From: Mucilaginibacter defluvii
GTDB lineage: Bacteria; Bacteroidota; Bacteroidia; Sphingobacteriales; Sphingobacteriaceae
Length of the DNA stretch: 64,000 nucleotides
Reading direction: 5' to 3'
Assembly (NCBI RefSeq): GCF_039543225.1
Contig: NZ_BAABJI010000002.1
Location: 1,550,001-1,614,000, forward strand
The notes beneath the pieces are model-generated. The model saw nothing but the letters and a program-made list of their open reading frames with translations, was not told where the DNA came from and searched no databases. Positions 16,167-24,344 of the stretch are shown one piece after another (the stretch's first letter is position 1; each line of letters begins with the position of its first letter). Both the position numbers and the translations under genes were made by a program.

Positions 16167-16877
16167 ATGAGCAACCTGCAACTTTTACTCCTTTTTTTTA
16201 GTGCCTTTTTAGGCGGCACGGCTGTTTTTTTATTTAAAGGCGGAAATCATAAATTCCTTAAGCTGGTATTGGCCTTTAGCGGCGCTTATTTATTCGGCAT
16301 AACGGTTCTACATTTAATACCCGACGCTTATCACGGCGATGATAACATGGTAGGCGTTTTCATCCTGATCGGCTTTCTGTTCCAGATCATCCTCGAGCAG
16401 TTTTCGGACGGTATTGAACATGGGCACATACATAAACACGCGCACGATCATGCCGCATTTCCTTTCGGTATAATGCTCAGCCTGTGCGTTCACGCGTTTT
16501 TAGAGGGTATGCCTATTGCCGAAGGGCACCAGCATGAATTGGTTTTTGGTATTGCCCTGCACCACATCCCGGCTTCGTTCGCCCTGGGCAGCGTGTTACT
16601 GGCGCACAACCAAAGCAAAAGCCGAATTGTATTTTTTGTGCTGTTATTTGCACTCATGACGCCTGCCGGCTACATATTTAGCAATTCACTGAGCAACGGC
16701 GGTATAGGCAACCTGCAGCAATACTTTAACCGGATCATGGGTTTAGTAATCGGTATATTTTTGCATATATCAACTACTATCCTGTTTGAATCAAGCGCTG
16801 ATCATAAATTTAACCTGCGCAAAATGATAGCCGTATTGTTAGGTATTGGTATAGCTTTAGGCGGATTTTTATTGTAG
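16167..16877 (+). CDS. ZIP family metal transporter
   Basis: A 236-residue membrane protein with eight likely helices, importing Zn2+ or another divalent metal. A histidine-rich cytoplasmic loop follows helix 3 (GIEHGHIHKHAHDHAAFPFG). The helix-4 signature is SLCVHAFLEGMPIAEGHQHE, followed by IALHHIPASFALGSVLLAH; His and Glu in these two helices form the metal path in the ZIP family. The gene is 8 bases downstream of the PAP2 gene on the same strand and convergent with a MarR gene, 5 bases apart. Metal selectivity cannot be assigned from the sequence. Confidence 0.9.
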   Translation: MSNLQLLLLFFSAFLGGTAVFLFKGGNHKFLKLVLAFSGAYLFGITVLHLIPDAYHGDDNMVGVFILIGFLFQIILEQFSDGIEHGHIHKHAHDHAAFPFGIMLSLCVHAFLEGMPIAEGHQHELVFGIALHHIPASFALGSVLLAHNQSKSRIVFFVLLFALMTPAGYIFSNSLSNGGIGNLQQYFNRIMGLVIGIFLHISTTILFESSADHKFNLRKMIAVLLGIGIALGGFLL

Positions 16878-16882
16878 CAGTA

Positions 16883-17332
16883 TTATCCTCTTAACTTATC
16901 CAGCAAATCACTTAACTGGGCGGCCTCTTCCTCGGTAAGATGATCTTTTAAAAGGTCTTTTGATTTAAATTCCACGTCCATTTTAGCCAGTATATCCAAA
17001 CCTTGCTGACTGATCTGGATATCTACCGCGCGCCTGTCCTTTGAGTTAGTACAGCGTGATACCAGTCCTTTTTGCACCAAACGGTCGACTATGCGAGACG
17101 CGTCAGACATCTTGTCGATCATACGTTCTTTCAGCAGGTTGACTGTTGCAGGTTTTGGGTACTGCCCGCGCAAAATACGTAGTATATTAAACTGCTGCGT
17201 AGTGAGATTATACTTTTCAAAATGCGGGCGCGAGTAGTTGCTCAGCCAGCTTTGCGTGTATGCAACATTTATGATTACCTTATGGTAATTATCCTCAAAC
17301 TTAGTACTTTGTATCTCGTCCTCTATTCGCAT
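16883..17332 (-). CDS. MarR family transcriptional regulator
   Basis: A 149-residue winged-helix regulator. The core is YNLTTQQFNILRILRGQYPK, then PATVNLLKERMIDKMSDASR (recognition region) and IVDRLVQKGLVSRCTNSKDR, the wing with the RR-V-D motif, ending in a dimerisation helix. No cysteine pair or obvious ligand site is visible. It is solitary: its 3' neighbour is the convergent ZIP gene, and upstream lies the DUF5522 gene on the same strand. A perfect palindrome TGCCT-AAA-AGGCA just upstream (17345-17357) is a candidate autoregulatory site. Confidence 0.9.
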   Translation of the reverse strand: MRIEDEIQSTKFEDNYHKVIINVAYTQSWLSNYSRPHFEKYNLTTQQFNILRILRGQYPKPATVNLLKERMIDKMSDASRIVDRLVQKGLVSRCTNSKDRRAVDIQISQQGLDILAKMDVEFKSKDLLKDHLTEEEAAQLSDLLDKLRG

Positions 17333-17344
17333 AGTGTATATAAA

Positions 17345-17357
17345 TGCCTAAAAGGCA
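17345..17357. promoter_or_regulatory. Candidate MarR operator, TGCCT-AAA-AGGCA palindrome
   Basis: Perfect 5-base arms with a 3-base centre. It is 13 bases upstream of the MarR start codon, and adjoins CATATTTG on the minus strand (17355-17362), one mismatch from a -7 box. The position suits steric repression. Confidence 0.5.
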
Positions 17358-17367
17358 AATATGTTTA

Positions 17368-17526
17368 TTATTTTTTAATTTGCGTATATTGTTTTTCCGT
17401 CCGATAGTTCCACGGGCAATGTAAACATTGGTTTTTACAGCAATAACCGCGTTTTTGGTGATATTCTTTTGTGAATACCATTAAACCGTCGGCATTAAAA
17501 TAATAATCTAAACCCTCTTTAAGCAT
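17368..17526 (-). CDS. DUF5522 small cysteine-rich protein
   Basis: A 52-residue gene too short for a usual ORF search. The frame MLKEGLDYYFNADGLMVFTK, followed by EYHQKRGYCCKNQCLHCPWN, carries the CC-x3-C-x2-CPW cysteine motif of DUF5522, an abundant but uncharacterised Bacteroidota family; the four cysteines suggest a metal site. Its ATG shares one base with the TAA of the upstream exonuclease gene (TAATG), so it is probably translated by coupling and is the last member of the nusB to coaE operon. The stop (17368) is 36 bases upstream of the MarR start. No biochemical function is known to me. Confidence 0.88.
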   Translation of the reverse strand: MLKEGLDYYFNADGLMVFTKEYHQKRGYCCKNQCLHCPWNYRTEKQYTQIKK

Positions 17527-18467
17527 TAGTTTAAAAGCTTTACAAACAAGGTATCGTTAAAGTGCTCGCGCAGATGTTTACCATCGCCATGCAGGGTCCA
17601 AATCTGGGTTGGCTGCACTTGTTTAATCATCTCCAGTATATCGTTCCAGTCAGCATGATCAGATATGTAAAGGGTATCCTGGCTGTTTACCTGCAGGTTT
17701 TTCCATCCCGATGCAAAAAGGCGTTTTACACCCGTGGCTCTTATATAACTATCAAACGTAAATGGCGGCACAATGTAAACGTACTCCTGCTGATTTTTCA
17801 TCAGTTTTCGGTTGTACAGCTGATATTTCCCCAAGGCATAACCTGCTTTTTCGTAAACCAAGTTGAGCGGCATAATACGGTGGTGTACCAATACTGCTTT
17901 CTGCGGAGCATGATCATTAATTAACCTGATCAATCGTTGGCTTTTACCCAGGCCATAAGCGCCAAGCAGTATATTTATTTTGATGTCATTTAGCTTGCTA
18001 ATTTCCAGCACCGGATCAGGATGCTGCGTTGCCGGGTTGGCAAAGGTGCTCTCGGTAATCAATACATCAGCTTTAACCCATTCTAAAGGCTCACAAGTGG
18101 CATCGGCTTGTAATTTAAAATCACCGGTATACAGGTAAGTGGTGCCTTGGTATTCCATTAACACCTGGGCCGAACCCAGCATGTGGCCGGCCGGTATAAA
18201 AGTGATCGCCACCCCGCATATGTTAAATTGCTGCCGGTATACTGCGACGTTAAAAATCTTAGCCGCGTTTTTAGTATAACGAAACAGCATAAATGCCTGT
18301 GTACCGACAGTACACCATACCTCGCGGTTGCCAGCAACAGCATGGTCGGCATGAGCGTGCGATATTACTGCCTTTTCAACCGGTTGCACCGGGTCAATGT
18401 AAAAACCACCGTACTTACAGTAGAGGCCGTTGGCATCAAACTGCACAAAATCATCCAATATCATCAA
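17526..18467 (-). CDS. Ligase-associated-type MBL-fold exonuclease
   Basis: A 313-residue metallo-beta-lactamase-fold protein. Motif 2 is HAHADHAVAG near residue 37 and later metal ligands lie in GHMLGSAQVLM and YTGDFKLQAD. The C-terminal half (TWTLHGDGKHLREH-like end) fits the DNA-ligase-associated exonuclease group. In other bacteria that group is encoded with an ATP-dependent DNA ligase and a Lhr-type helicase and acts in DNA repair. Neither partner is next to this gene, so the link is to the family, not to context. The start overlaps coaE by 4 bases (ATGA). Alternative: a related mRNA- or tRNA-processing MBL nuclease. Confidence 0.75.
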   Translation of the reverse strand: MMILDDFVQFDANGLYCKYGGFYIDPVQPVEKAVISHAHADHAVAGNREVWCTVGTQAFMLFRYTKNAAKIFNVAVYRQQFNICGVAITFIPAGHMLGSAQVLMEYQGTTYLYTGDFKLQADATCEPLEWVKADVLITESTFANPATQHPDPVLEISKLNDIKINILLGAYGLGKSQRLIRLINDHAPQKAVLVHHRIMPLNLVYEKAGYALGKYQLYNRKLMKNQQEYVYIVPPFTFDSYIRATGVKRLFASGWKNLQVNSQDTLYISDHADWNDILEMIKQVQPTQIWTLHGDGKHLREHFNDTLFVKLLN

Positions 18468-19057
18468 GCTTTTACGGCTAAAAATTGCTGGTGCAGGGCA
18501 AGCACCTGTGGTATTACTAACCGGCTGCCATCATTATTAATAATATGGTTAGCCAGCTTACTTTTTTGTTCTTCGCTCATTTGTCGTGCATCTCGGGTGG
18601 CAGCCTCTACCCTGCTTATACCATCGCGCTGCATCACCCGCTGCAAACGATGCTCAAGCGGGGCAGAAACCAATATGGTTTGATGGCACATTTTATATGA
18701 TCCGCTCTCAAATAATATCGCGGCTTCCTTAATTACATACGCCGCTTTGGTTTGCTGCAACACCCACTCATCAAAAGCCCGAAACACTGCCGGATGTACC
18801 AAGGCGTTTAATCGTGCCAGTTCATCAGCGTTATTAAATACAATATCGGCTATATGTTTACGGTTAAGCGCGCCATCGGCAAAATAGGCTTCGCTCCCGA
18901 AGGCCTGCTTAACACCCTTAATCAGCTCGGCATCACTAACCATTACGCTCTTGGCGGCGGCATCGGCATAAAAAACCGGGATGCCCAATACCTCGAATAC
19001 TTTGGCTACCGTGGTTTTGCCACTGCCTATGTTGCCGGTCAGTCCTATCTTAAGCAT
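18464..19057 (-). CDS. coaE: Dephospho-CoA kinase
   Basis: Phosphorylates the ribose 3'-hydroxyl of dephospho-CoA with ATP, the last step of coenzyme A synthesis. The P-loop is GLTGNIGSGKTTVAK at residues 5-19. The substrate-binding segments VFYADAAAKSVMVSD and the helix HPAVFRAFDEW, then EAAILFESGSYKMCHQTILV and RVMQRDGISRVEAATRDARQ, follow the family order. At 197 residues the length is normal. It directly abuts the YbbR gene upstream (19058) and overlaps the exonuclease gene downstream by 4 bases. Confidence 0.96.
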   Translation of the reverse strand: MLKIGLTGNIGSGKTTVAKVFEVLGIPVFYADAAAKSVMVSDAELIKGVKQAFGSEAYFADGALNRKHIADIVFNNADELARLNALVHPAVFRAFDEWVLQQTKAAYVIKEAAILFESGSYKMCHQTILVSAPLEHRLQRVMQRDGISRVEAATRDARQMSEEQKSKLANHIINNDGSRLVIPQVLALHQQFLAVKA

Positions 19058-20005
19058 TTATTTTTTTATAATGAAATCAACTACAGCCGGTTCTATTTTA
19101 ACAATGCGGCAGTAAGGGGGCGTGCGTTTTATTTTTACGGGAAGGGCATGATACCCCTTCTGCTCCCACAAGCTCAGGTCGGCCGTTGCCTCAAAAAAGG
19201 CATCATCCATATCAGGGTAGTCGGTTAACGAAGTCATGAACGTAACTTTCACTTTTTGCGGCAATACCTTAACGTTATAGTAGTGTGGATTATTGATAAC
19301 CTTAACCGGTATATCGAGTGTTTTTTCGGTAAATTCATCAACCGGTATTTTTACCTGTATGGTTTTAGGGTAAACCGTCATGTTCACTTCTTTTACCGAT
19401 TGCATTTTTAGCTGCTTGCTTACCGGCTCACTCACGTTATCCAACTGCAGGGTATCGGTATTCCAGGATGTTATCCGGCTGATCAGTTCCGACGGCCCGC
19501 TAATCGTTACATAATCGGGTTTTAGCACAATATCTCCTGATTGCGCGAACTGCTTCTTATAATCAATAGAAGTAATTAACTCAACCGGCACTTTTTTCAC
19601 CCTGCGGCTCGAGAAATCGAAATATAACGTATCCGGATCAAAGCCGATGATTTGCCGGTTTTGGGGTTGCGCGGCATTAATGCGGCGCATTTGCGACCCG
19701 AGTACCACATAATCGCGCTGATCAAGCGTATGCAAATCAACTGTCAGTTGACTCTCGTCATCGTTAAAACGCGAAAATAGCATTTGCCAGCCGTTACCCT
19801 GTACGGTTGCATTCACCGTGTCCGACTGTAGCGAGTGAAAAGCCCGGCGCTGCGGTGCATTTTTAAAAACGATAACTTTGGGCACCGTAAAATTATGCGG
19901 AGTTGAAAGCACAGCGAACACCCAGGCAACCACAGCCAGTATAATACAGGTTGTAAATGCCGTAAGCCGTCTGCGTTCTGCCGGTGATAATTTTATAATG
20001 GGCAT
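19058..20005 (-). CDS. YbbR-like domain protein
   Basis: A 315-residue protein with one N-terminal membrane helix (about 15-33, TAFTTCIILAVVAWVFAVLS) and a periplasmic part built of YbbR-type beta repeats, for example the segments around FTVPKVIVFKN, YKKQFAQSGDIVLKPDYVTI and VNMTVYPKTIQVKIPVDEF. In Firmicutes YbbR proteins stimulate cyclic di-AMP synthesis by CdaA. Here there is no cyclase gene adjacent, so the role is unknown. It lies between yajC and coaE in an order common in Bacteroidota, with its stop immediately next to the coaE start. Confidence 0.85.
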   Translation of the reverse strand: MPIIKLSPAERRRLTAFTTCIILAVVAWVFAVLSTPHNFTVPKVIVFKNAPQRRAFHSLQSDTVNATVQGNGWQMLFSRFNDDESQLTVDLHTLDQRDYVVLGSQMRRINAAQPQNRQIIGFDPDTLYFDFSSRRVKKVPVELITSIDYKKQFAQSGDIVLKPDYVTISGPSELISRITSWNTDTLQLDNVSEPVSKQLKMQSVKEVNMTVYPKTIQVKIPVDEFTEKTLDIPVKVINNPHYYNVKVLPQKVKVTFMTSLTDYPDMDDAFFEATADLSLWEQKGYHALPVKIKRTPPYCRIVKIEPAVVDFIIKK

Positions 20006-20071
20006 CGTTATAAATTAAAATGCCGTTCAATTTATTAAAACTGAACGGCACAATAAATTTAACAACTTATT

Positions 20072-20362
20072 TTATGATTTTGTTGCTACCGGTGCGTTAA
20101 GCGCCTTTGAGGCATCAAGCGAGATAGAGGTTTTATCAAAACGGATTTTGGTGCCACCCTCAACTTCAATAAGTATGGTAGTATCAGCCAATTCAATTAT
20201 ACGGCCGTGTATGCCTGCCGTTGTAACTATTTTGTCTCCTTTTTTAAGGTCTTCAACAAATTTTTTCTGGTCTTTTTGTTTTTTGATCTGCGGACGTATC
20301 ATAAAAAAGTAGAACACCAATATGATGAGGCCCATCATAATGAGTTGTTGCGGATTACCCAT
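20072..20362 (-). CDS. yajC: YajC, preprotein translocase subunit
   Basis: A 96-residue membrane protein with one N-terminal helix (MMGLIILVFYFFMIRPQIKK) followed by the YajC signature FMIRPQIKKQKDQKKFVEDL. Then comes the conserved KGDKIVTTAGIHGRIIELAD and an SH3-like beta segment. It associates with SecDF and the Sec translocon. The short C-terminal tail (KALNAPVATKS) is variable in the family. The gene is in the nusB-to-coaE operon, 38 bases downstream of the DUF1573 gene and 66 bases upstream of the YbbR gene. Confidence 0.95.
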   Translation of the reverse strand: MGNPQQLIMMGLIILVFYFFMIRPQIKKQKDQKKFVEDLKKGDKIVTTAGIHGRIIELADTTILIEVEGGTKIRFDKTSISLDASKALNAPVATKS

Positions 20363-20400
20363 AGTTTTGTATTTAAATGTTTAAATTAATATGCGGTTTA

Positions 20401-20850
20401 TTACTTGGCTACCACTTCGCCCACCAGGTGTACTACGGTTTGCGCGGGCACTGTGTTAGCGGTAACGGTTATCAGCTTATCCTGCAAGCCTGATTTGTTG
20501 GCGCTGTCAAACGTAACCTTAATAGCTGCGCTCTCTCCCGGTTTAACCGGTGTTTTTGGCCACTCAGGCACCGTACAGCCGCAGCTTGCAGTTGCATTGG
20601 TAATTACCAACGGAGATTTGCCCGTATTGGTAAACTTGTACTCAAAATTTACTTTTTCGCCTTGTTTTATTTTACCAAAATCATGCGTTTCGTTTTCAAA
20701 CTTAGCAACCGGCGCATTAGCTGAGTCAACCTCCGTTATGGCAGCGCTATTGCTATTGGTATCAATACTTTCCGTATTAGATGAATTACGCTGATTACAA
20801 GCTGTCAAAATGATAGCAGAGACAGCCAGGGTAAAAAATACTTTTTTCAT
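20401..20850 (-). CDS. DUF1573 lipoprotein
   Basis: A 149-residue lipoprotein: signal MKKVFFTLAVSAIILTAC with the lipobox Cys at 18, a short Ser/Asn linker, then a DUF1573 domain (Ig-like fold): FENETHDFGKIKQGEKVNFE, then YKFTNTGKSPLVITNATASC, then GCTVPEWPKTPVKPGESAAI. The ASCGCT motif and the following PxxPGES are the family mark. Such proteins are common and uncharacterised in Bacteroidota. I use the start at 20850 rather than 20874, since the earlier ATG would put eight extra residues before the signal. It is the second gene of the operon, after nusB. Confidence 0.9.
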   Translation of the reverse strand: MKKVFFTLAVSAIILTACNQRNSSNTESIDTNSNSAAITEVDSANAPVAKFENETHDFGKIKQGEKVNFEYKFTNTGKSPLVITNATASCGCTVPEWPKTPVKPGESAAIKVTFDSANKSGLQDKLITVTANTVPAQTVVHLVGEVVAK

Positions 20851-20888
20851 TTTTATAATGTTGGTTAACAGCAATTCAATATTACCAT

Positions 20889-21836
20889 TTATTCAATCAA
20901 TCCTCTACCTGCTTTTTTGATCTTGTTGCCGGCCTTCAATTCAGCCAAAATCTTATCTAAGATGCCGTTGATGAACGAGTTACTTTTTGGTGTACTGAAT
21001 TCCTTTGAAATTTCCAGATACTCGTTAATGGTAACTTTAACCGGTACCGATGAAAAATTCAGGAATTCCGTCAAAGCCATTTTCATCAGCAAAGTGTCCA
21101 TCATGGCGATACGGTCAGGCTCCCAGTTCTGAGTTTTTACAGCAATAAGCTCCTGATATTCCTCGTCATGACGGATACATTGATCAAACAGGTCAATAAT
21201 AAACTCCCTGTCCTCTTCCCAGTTAACAGTAACTTCGGCCAGCTTATTCAGCTCGTAATTATCGTTCGAGAAGTTTTTGAAGGTTTTAGCGATCAACGCC
21301 TGTAACACATCGCGGTCAACCGGCCAGTTGATAAATTTATCCTCAAACACCTGTTCGGCAAGCGATGATTTTAATATCACCTTTTTAAAGATGAACTTAA
21401 TTATATCCTTGTCGCTGTGCAGGCTATCCTCGGTACGGTCAAGGTATTCCTTGTACTCCGGCGCTGCTCTAAGCGTATTAAATAACGATTTGAAAAGCTC
21501 CGGATCAAACGTCCAGTCGATCTTATATTTTTTTACCGCGGCAACATATTCTTTATTAACAGCCAATGAGGCTATAAAACGGTTTTCAAGAATTTTAAGA
21601 TTTGGGTTCAGATCTTCGGCCGTAGGCAGGTGCTTGTTGGCACGCTCTTCAGCATCGTTAGCAGCATAGCCAACCACTTCCTGAATAAGCGAAAGCATCC
21701 AGATGTACATCTCGTACACGGAATCTACACTCTTTAAAAGACCTTTTTGGTGGAGTTTAATGTCGCGGTTGCTTGATTGGTGGTATCCGTATAGCGCCTG
21801 TAATACCTTTACGCGTAAGTGCCTTCTGTTTAACAT
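20889..21836 (-). CDS. nusB: Transcription antitermination factor NusB (long form)
   Basis: NusB with NusE binds the boxA of rRNA leaders to prevent termination. The product starts MLNRRHLRVKVLQALYGYHQ, the NusB start pattern with a long N-terminal half typical of Bacteroidota (315 residues against about 140 in E. coli). The NusB core with the boxA/NusE surface lies at the C-terminus: DRIAMMDTLLMKMALTEFLN, then SVPVKVTINEYLEISKEFST and FINGILDKILAEL. The ATG at 21836 is used; the ORF extends to 21884 but those 16 residues are not conserved in type. A TACTTTTG box lies at 21911-21918, about 75 bases upstream. Confidence 0.95.
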   Translation of the reverse strand: MLNRRHLRVKVLQALYGYHQSSNRDIKLHQKGLLKSVDSVYEMYIWMLSLIQEVVGYAANDAEERANKHLPTAEDLNPNLKILENRFIASLAVNKEYVAAVKKYKIDWTFDPELFKSLFNTLRAAPEYKEYLDRTEDSLHSDKDIIKFIFKKVILKSSLAEQVFEDKFINWPVDRDVLQALIAKTFKNFSNDNYELNKLAEVTVNWEEDREFIIDLFDQCIRHDEEYQELIAVKTQNWEPDRIAMMDTLLMKMALTEFLNFSSVPVKVTINEYLEISKEFSTPKSNSFINGILDKILAELKAGNKIKKAGRGLIE

Positions 21837-21910
21837 TGTGTAAGAACGATCTTTGGGTTGAGCTTGTTTTGTACTTATGAACAATAAATATTACTAAATA
21901 TTGCACGGCG

Positions 21911-21918
21911 CAAAAGTA
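21911..21918 (-). promoter_or_regulatory. -7 box TACTTTTG of the nusB operon
   Basis: Exact TAnnTTTG match on the minus strand, in the same GCGCAAAAGTA context as the glmM box. It would start a leader of about 65-70 bases ahead of nusB. Confidence 0.6.
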
Positions 21919-22033
21919 GGTGTTTTTTTAATACCGGCAAAGCTGTTTTTTAAACACGCATATCTGTACAAAAAGCTGACGGTTTAGTGCCGCCCATGCC
22001 GCCGCATTTTATTTATCTTTACGCCCTCGGCTT

Positions 22034-23818
22034 ATGAAACACCTGGCTTACCTTAATAAATTCTTTATTAAATACCGATGGCGTTTATTGCCGGGTATAC
22101 TTTTCGTCGTGGCATCCAATATTTTTGGTGTACTGCCGGCGCAGGTTATCCGCGTTGCGTTTGACCTGGTTGCCGAGAACATCGATCTTTACCGACTTTA
22201 TGACGGCTTTAACCGCCAGCAGGTAATCTATGATATTTTCGGATCGAGCCTGCTGCTGTTTGGTTTGCTGGTGTTGGCGCTTGCCCTTATCAGGGGCATG
22301 TTCTTGTTTTTTATGCGGCAAACCATCATCCTCATGTCGCGGCATATTGAGTACGATCTGAAGAACGAGATATACAGCCACTATCAGGCATTATCAATGG
22401 CATTTTACCGCCGCCACAACACCGGCGACCTGATGAACCGCGTAACCGAAGATGTAAGCCGTGTGCGCATGTACCTGGGCCCGGGCATTATGTATACCGT
22501 GAATACAGTGGTGTTGTTTATTTTGGTGATATACGCCATGCTTACGGTGAACGTTAAGCTGGCTATTTATTCGGTGCTGCCTATGCCCATACTGGCGGGC
22601 ATCATCTATTATGTAAATAACATCATTAACACCCGGAGCGAGAAGATTCAGGAACGTTTATCATCTCTTTCGGGTTTTGTGCAGGAGACCTTTTCGGGCA
22701 TCCGCGTAGTAAAATCATACGTTCGCGAAGCCTTTATACGCAAAAGCTTTGCCGCAGAGAGCGAGGATTATAAAATCCACTCCATGGAGCTGGCGCGTGT
22801 GCAGGCCCTGTTTTTTCCGCTGATGCTTTTATTGGTTGGTTTAAGCAATGTTATTGTGTTGTATGTTGGCGGCGTTGAGGTGATGAACGGTAACATCACG
22901 CCCGGTAATATAGCGGAGTTTATTGTTTACCTCAGTCAATTAATGTTCCCTGTAATGGCGTTGGGTTGGGTAACGTCATTAATACAACGAGCCGCAGCTT
23001 CGCAAAAGCGCATTAACGAGTTTTTGCACGAGCAACCGGAGATCATTTCCGTAAACGGCATCAAAACTACAGTTAAAGGGCATATTGAATTCAATAAGGT
23101 ATCCTTCACCTATCCCGAAACAGGCATTAAAGCGCTCAATGAGGTATCGTTCAGTATAAAACCGGGGCAAATGCTGGCAATTATCGGGCGTACGGGTTCG
23201 GGCAAATCAACCATTGCTAACCTGCTGATGCGCATGTATGATGCTACCGGAGGCGAAGTATTGATTGACGGTACGCCGATAAATAAGCTCGATCTGGACA
23301 CCTACCGCTCGCAAACCGGATTTGTACCGCAATCCATCTTCCTGTTTTCAGATACCATTGCCCGTAACATAGCCTTTGCTATTGATGTAATGGATATGCC
23401 AAGGGTTGAGCAGGCAGCTAAAGATGCCGCTGTATACAACAACATTATTGAGCTTGAACAGGGCTTTGACACCATGATAGGCGAACGGGGCATCACCCTA
23501 TCCGGCGGGCAAAAGCAGCGCGTGTCCATCGCCCGCGCCATACTGAAACATCCGCAGATCATGGTGTTTGATGATTGCCTTTCGGCTGTTGACACCCGTA
23601 CCGAGGAAGAGATATTGAATAACCTCGGGAAAGTGATGCAGGGCAAAACCAGCATCATTATAGCGCACCGCATTTCAACCATAAAAAATGCCGACCATAT
23701 ATTAGTGCTTGATGAAGGCCGCATTATAGAACAAGGAAATCACCATACGTTAATGGATAAGAAAGGCGCCTACTTTGCTTTGTACGAAAAGCAATTACTC
23801 GAAGAAGAAAATGCCTGA
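22034..23818 (+). CDS. ABC exporter, fused permease and ATPase
   Basis: A 594-residue half-transporter: six membrane helices in residues 1-330, then the ATPase. Walker A is IIGRTGSGKST, the Q-loop follows, the signature is TLSGGQKQR, and Walker B is MVFDDCLSAVD. The residue after the Walker B aspartate is Asp, not the usual catalytic Glu. The switch His is in IAHRIS. It may export lipid (MsbA-like) or drugs (multidrug exporters such as B. subtilis YheI/BmrC). The DD site resembles the degenerate half of heterodimeric exporters, but no second half is adjacent. The gene is divergent from nusB, with 149 bases between them. Confidence 0.93.
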   Translation: MKHLAYLNKFFIKYRWRLLPGILFVVASNIFGVLPAQVIRVAFDLVAENIDLYRLYDGFNRQQVIYDIFGSSLLLFGLLVLALALIRGMFLFFMRQTIILMSRHIEYDLKNEIYSHYQALSMAFYRRHNTGDLMNRVTEDVSRVRMYLGPGIMYTVNTVVLFILVIYAMLTVNVKLAIYSVLPMPILAGIIYYVNNIINTRSEKIQERLSSLSGFVQETFSGIRVVKSYVREAFIRKSFAAESEDYKIHSMELARVQALFFPLMLLLVGLSNVIVLYVGGVEVMNGNITPGNIAEFIVYLSQLMFPVMALGWVTSLIQRAAASQKRINEFLHEQPEIISVNGIKTTVKGHIEFNKVSFTYPETGIKALNEVSFSIKPGQMLAIIGRTGSGKSTIANLLMRMYDATGGEVLIDGTPINKLDLDTYRSQTGFVPQSIFLFSDTIARNIAFAIDVMDMPRVEQAAKDAAVYNNIIELEQGFDTMIGERGITLSGGQKQRVSIARAILKHPQIMVFDDCLSAVDTRTEEEILNNLGKVMQGKTSIIIAHRISTIKNADHILVLDEGRIIEQGNHHTLMDKKGAYFALYEKQLLEEENA

Positions 23819-23949
23819 CCAGGCTAAACCCATACAAAAGTTGATGGCAAAAGTTTGAAATAATTAACAATATTATTATGAAAATAGTTGCTAATTGAAT
23901 TTTTCTTTATATTTATGCCAGTCAATTCTAAAAACAACAATTACTTAAC

Positions 23950-24267
23950 ATGGGAGATTTTGAAAACAGAGAGCGTGAGGAGGTTTTTTCAAAGAAGGTA
24001 AGAGCAGGGAAAAGAACTTATTTTTTTGACGTTAAAGCAACCCGGTCAAACGACTATTATATCACCATAACCGAGAGCAAAAAACGCCTGGAAGACGGTG
24101 CATTTATAAAACACAAGATATTTTTATATAAAGAGGATTTCGAAAAATTTGCTGAAGGACTGAAAGATACGGTAGACTACATTAAAGCCAACCAGGAAGT
24201 TAACGAAAAGCGTTACGAGTTCAACGAAACCGCCAAAGCCGACGAAGATTTTTCATTCGAGATTTAA
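23950..24267 (+). CDS. PUR-like DUF3276 nucleic-acid-binding protein
   Basis: A 105-residue protein with one PUR-alpha-like repeat: EVFSKKVRAGKRTYFFDVKA, then TRSNDYYITITESKKRLEDG, then FIKHKIFLYKEDFEKFAEGL. The family is DUF3276 (related to Borrelia BpuR), which binds single-stranded nucleic acid and probably dimerises. It ends with a short acidic tail. It is transcribed on its own from a region with a TATATTTA sequence (23908-23915, one mismatch to the -7 consensus) and ends in a strong terminator. Confidence 0.93.
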   Translation: MGDFENREREEVFSKKVRAGKRTYFFDVKATRSNDYYITITESKKRLEDGAFIKHKIFLYKEDFEKFAEGLKDTVDYIKANQEVNEKRYEFNETAKADEDFSFEI

Positions 24268-24295
24268 ACAACCCTTGTTAAAATAAACTCATACC

Positions 24296-24321
24296 AAGCC
24301 CCGCAATAGCGGGGCTTTTTT
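24296..24321 (+). terminator. Terminator after the DUF3276 gene
   Basis: AAGCCCCGC-AATA-GCGGGGCTT, a perfect 9-base stem followed by a T-run, 28 bases after the stop codon. Confidence 0.9.
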
Positions 24322-24344
24322 AATATCATATAACTCACCTATAA

